A stretch of DNA of 5,835 nucleotides from contig CAYJPM010000050.1 of the NCBI GenBank assembly GCA_964372145.1, positions 1 through 5,835 on the forward strand. The letters run 5' to 3'. The DNA comes from CAKOSP01 sp964372145. Its GTDB lineage: Bacteria; Bacillota_I; Bacilli_A; RF39; UBA660. Of this stretch, positions 1-5,559 are shown piece after piece; the first letter of the stretch is position 1; each line of letters opens with the position of its first letter. Under the pieces are notes generated by a model. It searched no databases. It was not told the origin of the DNA and saw only the letters and a program-made list of their open reading frames with translations. The position numbers and the translations under genes are program-made.

Positions 1-677
1 TCATTAACGGACTGTTCATCTCTACCTATAAAATACTGATATAAATTAATGTCAAGATATATCAGTTTATTTACATAAGGCATAGCTTGATATGTAAATA
101 TATTATCCACATAAAATGTATGCTCAGGTAATTTTAACCCTGATTTTCTTAATACACTAGTTTTATACATAAAAGAATGCATCATAAAATATTGCCCGGT
201 TTTAAACCTTTTCATATCATTCCAAGTACTTATTTTATTAGACTCAAATATATTTTTATAATTAACCTCTAAAGTTTTATTGAGTGATATTTTATTATAA
301 ACATAATTAGTTATAAATAAATCGATATTATTTTTATTATCTACTACTTTTTTTACTTTATTAATAAGTTTCTTATAAGCACTTAATTCTAACCAATCAT
401 CAGAATCCACTACTTTAAAATATTCTCCAGTAGCTATTTCTAAACCAGCATTAACTCCAGAACCATGTCCACCATTTTCTTTATGAATAACTTTAATTAT
501 TCTAGGATACTTCTTTAAATAAGAATCAGCTATTACTTTAGTATTATCACTAGATCCATCATTCACTATAATTATTTCGATATCTTCTCCACCTGGAAGA
601 AGTGAATCTATACATCTTTCTAAATAATCTTCTGAATTATAACTAGGAACGATTATAGATATATATTTCTTCTTCAT
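1..677 (-). CDS. Family 2 glycosyltransferase, N-terminal 225 residues (3' end outside window)
   Basis: A GT-A fold sugar transferase that moves a sugar from a nucleotide-sugar donor to an envelope glycan or lipid; donor and acceptor cannot be told from sequence. The frame is open from the ATG at 677 to the window edge. The start of the fold reads ISIIVPSYNSEDYLERCI (residues 6-23). NDGSSDNT (39-46) is the nucleotide-binding loop, ENGGHGSGVNAGL (67-79) follows, and DSDDW (91-95) is the metal-binding DxD motif. The stretch from PEHTFYVDNIF to YFIGRDEQSVNE near the edge matches, from memory, a common Firmicutes GT2 clade of roughly 330 residues, so about a third is missing. No membrane segment is seen, which fits a cytoplasmic or membrane-associated enzyme. 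The ATG lies two bases after the stop of the CmpB-like gene, with a purine-rich AAGAGAT inside that gene's last codons as its only ribosome site, so translational coupling is likely. Family assignment is firm; substrate is unknown. Confidence 0.9.
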   Translation of the reverse strand, partial: MKKKYISIIVPSYNSEDYLERCIDSLLPGGEDIEIIIVNDGSSDNTKVIADSYLKKYPRIIKVIHKENGGHGSGVNAGLEIATGEYFKVVDSDDWLELSAYKKLINKVKKVVDNKNNIDLFITNYVYNKISLNKTLEVNYKNIFESNKISTWNDMKRFKTGQYFMMHSFMYKTSVLRKSGLKLPEHTFYVDNIFTYQAMPYVNKLIYLDINLYQYFIGRDEQSVN

Positions 678-679
678 AA

Positions 680-1342
680 TTACTTATCTCTTTTCTCTTT
701 CATTTTATAAACATGATTATCAACTAAATCATCATCATAATATTTATCTAAAAATTTATCTAAATTATTATTAGCCTCTATTTTATCTAATCTATCATAA
801 TATCTATTTATAGCTAAATTTGATATTACAACATTATATAACATAAATATAAATAATATAGTAAACATAATTGTTTTATATGGATTTTTAATTTTTTTAT
901 AAACATCTGTAAATAAAGGATAAATCACATATACAAAGAAAATACTTATTAAAGCAAACCCGAGCATATAAGGAATATTAGTTCTTCCACCAATATTTAA
1001 AAACTGACCAGTATAATCCCATGATACTACTCCATACATTAGTTCTTGAATATAACTTGCTATATACTCTGTCACACCTGCAAGAAGCGCAGATATACAA
1101 AATATCTTTACCATTGAATAATTTTTATCAGCAAAAAAGATAGTAATTACAACAGCACCTATTCCATATACTGGACTAAATGGTCCATATATTAAACTTC
1201 TATCAAATACCCAATTAATTCTATCTATATTAAATATAATCCCTCTTACAAATAAAAATGTCTCTTCTACTAATAATCCAAAAAAAGATCCAAGTAAAAA
1301 AATTAAAAACAATTTTATAAAATAATCAAACCCTTTACTCAT
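680..1342 (-). CDS. CmpB-like multi-pass membrane protein (putative ABC-transporter type IV family)
   Basis: A 220-residue integral membrane protein resembling the family named putative ABC-transporter type IV (ABC_trans_CmpB, PF06541). Its biochemical role is not established, and no ATPase partner is encoded here. Hydrophobic segments lie near residues 9-31, 57-71, 78-98, 124-144 and 166-187. Family-like signatures are LIYGPFSPVYGIGA (50-63), GVTEYIASY (89-97), and WDYTGQFLNIGGR (108-120). The C-terminus is charged and probably cytoplasmic. I chose the ATG at 1342 because AGTAGGTG lies just upstream and the protein then begins MSKGFDYF, directly before the first membrane segment. A longer frame could start at a TTG at 1387, but that start falls inside a hairpin and lacks a comparable ribosome site. 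The gene is followed after two bases by the GT2 gene, suggesting a joint role in envelope glycan handling; this is inferred from context only. Confidence 0.8.
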   Translation of the reverse strand: MSKGFDYFIKLFLIFLLGSFFGLLVEETFLFVRGIIFNIDRINWVFDRSLIYGPFSPVYGIGAVVITIFFADKNYSMVKIFCISALLAGVTEYIASYIQELMYGVVSWDYTGQFLNIGGRTNIPYMLGFALISIFFVYVIYPLFTDVYKKIKNPYKTIMFTILFIFMLYNVVISNLAINRYYDRLDKIEANNNLDKFLDKYYDDDLVDNHVYKMKEKRDK

Positions 1343-1358
1343 ATTAACACCTACTATT

Positions 1359-1387
1359 AGTATATAATAAAAAAAAGATAAAAACAA
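1359..1387 (-). promoter_or_regulatory. Weak candidate promoter for the CmpB-like gene and GT2 gene
   Basis: On the minus strand TTGTTT (1387-1382) is followed 17 bases later by TATACT (1364-1359). The -10 matches consensus at 5 of 6 positions, the -35 at only 3 of 6. Transcription would start near 1352, leaving a very short leader that may cut into the ribosome site. In DNA this AT-rich such matches arise by chance, so this is tentative. Confidence 0.28.
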
Positions 1388-1397
1388 ATTTATCTTT
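1369..1397 (-). terminator. Weak terminator-like hairpin between the MazG-like and CmpB-like genes
   Basis: On the minus strand AAAGATAAA (1397-1389) pairs with TTTATCTTT (1382-1374) around a 6-base loop, followed by five more T residues (1373-1369). The 9-bp stem has only one G-C pair, so it should be weak and may pass much transcription through. It begins ten bases after the MazG-like stop codon, the normal place for an intrinsic terminator. Confidence 0.4.
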
Positions 1398-1406
1398 CTA
1401 ACTTTA

Positions 1407-1718
1407 TTATAATTTTACTAAATCTTCTTCTTTTATTTTAACACCATTAACTTCAACATATTTTCTTTTTTCATTTTTATCCATCTTTTTTTCAATTTCT
1501 TTTTCTAAATCTATACCTAGTAATTCAGATATCCCTAAAAGATATATTGCAACATCAGCCAGTTCTTCCCCTACATCATCTTGCTTTTTAAAATATGATT
1601 CATATGCTTCAGTTACTTCTCCGTATAAAAAACAAAATTCTTTAGCAATATCTGTAGTATTAAAACCTTTATTTATTTTATTTTGTATTATCTTTTTTTG
1701 TATATCTTTTAAGTCCAT
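1407..1718 (-). CDS. MazG-like nucleotide pyrophosphohydrolase
   Basis: A 103-residue all-alpha NTP pyrophosphatase of the MazG-like superfamily. Members hydrolyse (d)NTPs to NMP and pyrophosphate, often removing damaged or non-canonical nucleotides, in the cytoplasm. The metal-binding pattern is visible as GEVTEAYE (33-40, Glu34 and Glu37) and EELADVAIY (51-59, Glu52 and Asp55). The first Glu of the classical EExxE motif is Gly33 here, as I recall in some single-domain members. The tail KKMDKNEKRKY (77-87) fits the family's conserved Lys/Asn/Arg region that contacts phosphate. It is a compact single-domain form, unlike the two-domain E. coli MazG. The ATG follows the trpS stop codon by one base, with GGAA in the end of trpS as its only ribosome site, so it should be translated in coupling with trpS. 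Preferred substrate cannot be read from sequence. Confidence 0.85.
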   Translation of the reverse strand: MDLKDIQKKIIQNKINKGFNTTDIAKEFCFLYGEVTEAYESYFKKQDDVGEELADVAIYLLGISELLGIDLEKEIEKKMDKNEKRKYVEVNGVKIKEEDLVKL

Positions 1719-1719
1719 A

Positions 1720-2700
1720 TTAATTCCAAAATCCCATAACTTCTTTCATTTTATTCAATTTATTTTCTGCTATCTCATTAGTAACCTTAACACCTTCATC
1801 TAAAATATTTCTAAGTTCATCACTATTAATTAACTCATTATATCTTTCTTGTATTTTAGATATTTCATCCACTATTACATCAGCAACATATTTTTTAAAT
1901 TCACCATATTGCTTACCTTCAAACATATCTTCAATTTCTTTATAAGGTAATCCATTCAATGATGTTACTATATTCATTAAATTAGATATCCCAGGTTTAT
2001 TTTCCATATCAAATTTAACAATACATTCACTATCAGTTGTAGCACTCATTATTTTCTTTCTTATAACATTTACATCATCTAACATACTTATATATGTTTT
2101 AGGATTTTCATCAGACTTACTCATTTTTTTAGTTGGATCTACTAAATTCATAATTTTAGTACCAGTTTTAGATAACATTACATCTGGAACTTTAAATACA
2201 TCACCATATTTATTATTAAACTTTTGGGCTATATTTCTAGTTATTTCTACATGTTGTTTTTGATCAGCTCCTACCGGAACATAATCAACATCATATATTA
2301 ATATATCTGCAGCCATCAATACTGGATAAGTTAAAAGACCAGCTGAAAAAGATAAATTTTTAGAAGACTTATCTTTAAACTGAGTCATTCTAGTAAGTTC
2401 ACCATAAGGTGTATTACATTCTAAAAGCCAAGATACATTAGTATGATATAAATTATCAGATTGTAAAAATATTGTATTCTTTTTAGGATCAATACCACAC
2501 GCGATATAAAGAGCAATTAACTCTTTTATTTTTTTATTAAATTCTTTAGGATCTTGTCCTACAGTAATAGTATGTAAATCTGCTAAAAACACAAACGATT
2601 CATAATCATCTTGTAATTTAACCATTTGTTTAATAGCCCCTATATAATTTCCTATAGTAATTGTACCAGATGGTTGTATACCAGTTATTATTCTTTTCAT
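1720..2700 (-). CDS. trpS: Tryptophan--tRNA ligase (TrpRS)
   Basis: Class Ic aminoacyl-tRNA synthetase that joins tryptophan to tRNA(Trp) using ATP, in the cytoplasm as a homodimer. The 326-residue length is normal for bacterial TrpRS. The N-terminus ITGIQPSGTITIGNYIG (5-21) holds the TIGN version of the HIGH motif. KMSKS is at 192-196, exactly where it lies in the Geobacillus enzyme. MAADILIYD (129-137) carries Asp132, the residue that binds the indole nitrogen, and VGADQKQH (143-150) is the conserved active-site segment. The ATG at 2700 has GAGG five bases upstream, within AGAAAGAGG. A candidate promoter sits immediately upstream inside the terminator of the preceding gene. The 83-base gap has no room for a T-box leader and shows no TGGTACC-like T-box core. 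The MazG-like gene follows after one base. Confidence 0.98.
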   Translation of the reverse strand: MKRIITGIQPSGTITIGNYIGAIKQMVKLQDDYESFVFLADLHTITVGQDPKEFNKKIKELIALYIACGIDPKKNTIFLQSDNLYHTNVSWLLECNTPYGELTRMTQFKDKSSKNLSFSAGLLTYPVLMAADILIYDVDYVPVGADQKQHVEITRNIAQKFNNKYGDVFKVPDVMLSKTGTKIMNLVDPTKKMSKSDENPKTYISMLDDVNVIRKKIMSATTDSECIVKFDMENKPGISNLMNIVTSLNGLPYKEIEDMFEGKQYGEFKKYVADVIVDEISKIQERYNELINSDELRNILDEGVKVTNEIAENKLNKMKEVMGFWN

Positions 2701-2714
2701 AAGTACCTCTTTCT

Positions 2715-2759
2715 AAAAAAACACTATATAAAAAGTTTAACATACTCTTTATATAGTGT
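2715..2759 (-). terminator. Strong intrinsic terminator of the exported-protein gene
   Basis: On the minus strand ACACTATATAAAGAGT (2759-2744) pairs with ACTTTTTATATAGTGT (2736-2721) across a 7-base loop. All 16 positions pair if the single G-U is allowed. Six further T residues (2720-2715) follow directly. It begins 24 bases after the stop codon at 2784. On the plus strand no T-run follows, so it acts in one direction only. The same bases also contain a candidate trpS promoter. Confidence 0.88.
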
Positions 2760-2762
2760 CAA
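2734..2762 (-). promoter_or_regulatory. Candidate trpS promoter embedded in the terminator hairpin
   Basis: On the minus strand TTGACA (2762-2757, perfect -35) is followed after 17 bases by TAAACT (2739-2734, 4 of 6), preceded by TGT as an extended -10. Transcription would start near 2727, giving a leader of about 27 bases ending in the AGAAAGAGG ribosome site. The new transcript would lack the first arm of the terminator stem, so it would not be stopped by it. Confidence 0.6.
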
Positions 2763-2783
2763 TTTATTAAAAATATTTCAAAT

Positions 2784-4409
2784 TTACAACACAGCGTAAG
2801 GATCATCCCACGTACCAGATCCAGTTATTGTTAAATCCGAATTAAGTGAAATTACAGGCCTCACATAACCTTCAAGATTTATTCCTAACGTTCCAAAAGT
2901 TGTTGCATTTAATGACCACATAGTCATATAATAAAATTCTTCTTTTGTAATATTATTATAACTATAAGTTCTTATTGAAGGTGACATAGTATAATAATTC
3001 ATACTTGAAACAGCCAAATAGTTGTTTTTATTAACTAGTGGATCTACATTTCCTGCCATTACCATTTCATCAGCAGTTATGAGAGCTACAGGGTATGTAA
3101 GTGCTCCATTACCATTTTCTTCATCATCTACAGTAAATGAATCTCCATTCACAGAACATTCTAAAGTAGGAATATTTAAACCCAAATGTCTTACAGCAGC
3201 ACCAAAATAAATTGCAGCCTTACCATTGCCAGAAAAAGGAACAGTTCCAGTAGTATCTAAATAAATGTTTCTATCATTACAATATATAGCATCAGATATA
3301 TAACTACTATAATCTATCAAATTATCATTATACCAATTATCTACCACAATTTTTATACTACTATCGTTTTCAAAACCGTGAATATCCGCAAAATCATACA
3401 TGTATCCACCATAAGTGTGCGCAGACCCAGGGTTATATACACTTTTTCCTATAGCAATATCAATTGAATTAGTTGTTACAGCTTCCAACTCAGTTGGTTG
3501 TATTATCCCCGAATAAATCATTCTAACTGAGCCATCACCATTTATACGAACTATACGCCAGTAAAATCCGGCAAAGTATACCCAATTATTATCCACTGCC
3601 CCTCTATAATAATAACTTGTTCCATAATCATCTGGTGTTGCAAATAAACCTTCATTAGTTGTTGCTATTTGATCAAAATTAGGTGTCGATTTATTTTTTA
3701 TTGCAACTATTTCCTCGCTAGTATAACCTAAGTTACCTAATGTTAAATCGGCAACAACAAATTTATCTCCCTGCAACATTAATTTTCCTCCAAATTCCTT
3801 ACCTTCATTTAAAGTTTGATCAGAATCTAAATTTATAAATGTTAGTTTAATATTCCATTCATGTGTTGTATTATCTGGATGTGTTGCTGATATAGGCATA
3901 TTTTCTTTTATAGGTATTAATCCAGTATACGTTGTTACATCAAAACCATTAATAGTTTCTCCTGTTAAAGCATCAGTTGTTGTTACATAAGTTAAACCTT
4001 CTAAAGAAGTTATTTCATTACCTTCATTATCAAACACTTCAAGTATTAACTCTGGTGTACTTGAATTTTGTGTATATACATAATTATTATCACTAATATA
4101 ATAATAAACAAAATATTCATCACTTACTACTTCCTGTGTTGAAGATGATGTAAGTGTAGCTGTTGAAGTTGTCTCTCCAGTTAAACTACCTGCTCCTTCT
4201 GAAAAATTATCTAAAGAAGAGACCAAACTTATTGGAGTACCTGGAGTAAACTGTAATCTTGATTCCTTTTCTCCAGTTATACTTGTATCAGTTATCGCAG
4301 GTGTTCCTACACCTCCAACAAAGTATGCAAAAGTAAAACCAATAAGCGTAAGAAGAAGTAATGCGATTACTATTAAAGTTACATTTCTTTTATTTAAAAC
4401 TATTTCCAT
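2784..4409 (-). CDS. Exported surface protein with SipW-type signal sequence and DUF6273-like C-terminal module
   Basis: A 541-residue exported protein of unknown function. Residues 1-31 have two basic residues (Lys7, Arg8), a hydrophobic core (11-24) and FTFAYF (25-30). This resembles the TyAyF ending of signal peptides cut by SipW-like peptidases in TasA/camelysin proteins; cleavage would fall after Ala28. A Thr/Ser-rich stretch (75-93) leads to a beta-rich, aromatic region (98-215). A junction (220-260) precedes YYYRGAVDNNWVYFAG and FYWRIVRINGDGSVRMIYSG (266-301). Then come ITADEMVMAG (444-453) and VRPVISLNS...GSGTWDDPY (516-538). These resemble, from memory, modules in surface proteins of uncultured gut Firmicutes and the DUF6273 type. 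Mature cysteines are only Cys377 and Cys418. No LPXTG motif or C-terminal membrane anchor is seen. GAGG lies seven bases before the ATG. Its own promoter and terminator make it a single-gene unit. A matrix, adhesin or fibre-subunit role is a guess. Confidence 0.85.
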   Translation of the reverse strand: MEIVLNKRNVTLIVIALLLLTLIGFTFAYFVGGVGTPAITDTSITGEKESRLQFTPGTPISLVSSLDNFSEGAGSLTGETTSTATLTSSSTQEVVSDEYFVYYYISDNNYVYTQNSSTPELILEVFDNEGNEITSLEGLTYVTTTDALTGETINGFDVTTYTGLIPIKENMPISATHPDNTTHEWNIKLTFINLDSDQTLNEGKEFGGKLMLQGDKFVVADLTLGNLGYTSEEIVAIKNKSTPNFDQIATTNEGLFATPDDYGTSYYYRGAVDNNWVYFAGFYWRIVRINGDGSVRMIYSGIIQPTELEAVTTNSIDIAIGKSVYNPGSAHTYGGYMYDFADIHGFENDSSIKIVVDNWYNDNLIDYSSYISDAIYCNDRNIYLDTTGTVPFSGNGKAAIYFGAAVRHLGLNIPTLECSVNGDSFTVDDEENGNGALTYPVALITADEMVMAGNVDPLVNKNNYLAVSSMNYYTMSPSIRTYSYNNITKEEFYYMTMWSLNATTFGTLGINLEGYVRPVISLNSDLTITGSGTWDDPYAVL

Positions 4410-4432
4410 ATTTTATCCTCACTATATTAAAT

Positions 4433-4461
4433 ATAATATCATAACCAATAATTTTCTTCAA
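4433..4461 (-). promoter_or_regulatory. Candidate extended -10 promoter of the exported-protein gene
   Basis: On the minus strand TTGAAG (4461-4456, 4 of 6) is separated by 17 bases from TATTAT (4438-4433, 5 of 6), with TGA directly before it as an extended -10. It lies between the mraY terminator and the ATG at 4409. The predicted start near 4426 leaves a short leader carrying the GAGG ribosome site (4420-4417). Confidence 0.6.
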
Positions 4462-4463
4462 TT

Positions 4464-4488
4464 AAAAAACTCTATAATTAGAGTTTTT
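4464..4488 (-). terminator. Intrinsic terminator of the ftsI-mraY unit
   Basis: On the minus strand AAAAACTCTA (4488-4479) pairs perfectly with TAGAGTTTTT (4474-4465) around the 4-base loop ATTA. The T-run covers 4469-4464 and forms part of the stem's second arm. The stem starts within the mraY TAA codon (4489-4487). The core is short, with three G-C pairs, but position and T-run make the call good. Confidence 0.75.
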
Positions 4489-5479
4489 ATAACCATACAC
4501 CGTAAGTAATTGCTATCATAGCTAGTATTAAACCAACTACCCAAAATAACCTTATAATATCAGTTTCTTCCCAACCAAGTTCTTCAAAGTGATGATGAAG
4601 CGGAGCTTTCTTAAATAACTTTTTACCAAATTGTCTAATCATTATTATTTGAACTAAACTAGTAAATGCTTCAACTACGAATACACCACCTATTAATACT
4701 AATGAAAATTCATGTTTAGTTATTATTGCTATCGCAGCAAGAGAACCACCTAAAGCAAGAGATCCTAAATCACCCATAAATACTCTAGCTGGATGAGCAT
4801 TGAATATCATAAAACCCATTAATGCTCCTACTAATATAAATGAAAATATTGCTATTTCTTCATAACCTTCTAACCATCCACAGTTCCAAGCAATTATACC
4901 ATAAGCTAAAAATGCTATTAAACTAAGTCCACCAGCAAGACCATCTAAACCATCTGTAATATTAACAGCATTTGTAGTGGCCACTAACATTAAAAGAATA
5001 AATAAACCAAATGCCCATTCAAGTGGAACAGTTAAATTTAAAAATGATATTGTGACTTCTGGAGAACCTCCACCTTTTAAATATAGGAAGAAGAAAATTA
5101 AAGCAATAATCATTTGCAATAAAAATTTAGTTACAAGTGATAAACCATCATTATTCTTTTTAAAAACCTTTAAATAATCATCTATAAATCCTAGAAAACC
5201 ATAAGCCAAAAATACAAATATAACAATCATTAAATTATAACTGATATCAATACTACCTCTAAAATATAATAAAATTAAAGCTAAGATAACTGGAATAATA
5301 AATATAAATCCACCCATCGTAGGAGTACCATTTTTATCTTGATGTCTAACATGTATCAAATTACTAACTATTTGACCCATCTTTTTCTTTTTTAATATTG
5401 GTATTAATATAATTCCACAAATAATTGCTAAGATAAACCCTAACATCATAGCCATTGCTGCTTTAGCAAGAATTAACAT
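4487..5479 (-). CDS. mraY: Phospho-N-acetylmuramoyl-pentapeptide transferase (MraY)
   Basis: Integral membrane enzyme that transfers phospho-MurNAc-pentapeptide from UDP to undecaprenyl phosphate, making lipid I, the first membrane step of peptidoglycan synthesis. The 330-residue length and about ten hydrophobic segments fit the family. Signatures in order: GTPTMGG (51-57); FIDDYLKV (98-105) with the catalytic Asp100-Asp101 pair; TTNAVNITDGLDGLAGG (168-184), binding the uridine and Mg2+; FNAHPARVFMGDLGSLALGG (226-245) with the third key acidic residue Asp237; and PLHHHFE (293-299), the MraY-specific histidine motif that separates it from WecA/TagO enzymes. The ATG at 5479 has GAGG seven bases upstream within GAGGTGGAG. 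The gene follows the PBP gene by 80 bases with no terminator between, the common dcw-cluster order, and its own stop codon runs into a terminator. Confidence 0.98.
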   Translation of the reverse strand: MLILAKAAMAMMLGFILAIICGIILIPILKKKKMGQIVSNLIHVRHQDKNGTPTMGGFIFIIPVILALILLYFRGSIDISYNLMIVIFVFLAYGFLGFIDDYLKVFKKNNDGLSLVTKFLLQMIIALIFFFLYLKGGGSPEVTISFLNLTVPLEWAFGLFILLMLVATTNAVNITDGLDGLAGGLSLIAFLAYGIIAWNCGWLEGYEEIAIFSFILVGALMGFMIFNAHPARVFMGDLGSLALGGSLAAIAIITKHEFSLVLIGGVFVVEAFTSLVQIIMIRQFGKKLFKKAPLHHHFEELGWEETDIIRLFWVVGLILAMIAITYGVWL

Positions 5480-5500
5480 AACTCCACCTCTTTCTATACC

Positions 5501-5529
5501 ATTATACTATAAAATATAATAAATAATTA
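5501..5529 (-). promoter_or_regulatory. Possible promoter in the ftsI-mraY gap
   Basis: A perfect TATAAT lies at 5506-5501 on the minus strand, about 22 bases before the mraY ATG, so it would give a leader of about 15 bases holding AGAAAGAGG. At 17-base spacing the -35 position reads TAATTA, a poor match, and TTGGAA (5540-5535) is too far upstream for this -10. The region is almost pure A/T, so chance is a real alternative. mraY is probably also read through from ftsI. Confidence 0.33.
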
Positions 5530-5559
5530 ATATATTCCAAGATATTATATATTTTTACA

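Noticed and set aside
1343..1387. Upstream TTG start that would add 15 residues to the CmpB-like protein
   Set aside because: The added residues are translated hairpin sequence and the TTG has a weaker ribosome site than the ATG at 1342 with AGTAGGTG.
2784..2880. C-terminal sorting signal or membrane anchor on the exported protein
   Set aside because: The protein ends in a polar GTWDDPYAVL segment with no LPXTG, hydrophobic helix or basic tail.
3022..3210. Plus-strand open frame of 62 codons
   Set aside because: It lies wholly inside the exported-protein gene on the opposite strand, has no ribosome site or recognisable motif, and is an antisense shadow.
2722..4427. CACTATAT direct repeats flanking the exported-protein gene, as a possible target-site duplication
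   Set aside because: The copies are 8 bases of AT-rich sequence, one is part of a terminator stem, and there are no terminal inverted repeats or transposase; promoter-related or chance similarity is simpler.
4977..5177. Plus-strand open frame of 66 codons
   Set aside because: It is antisense to conserved MraY motifs and has no independent support.
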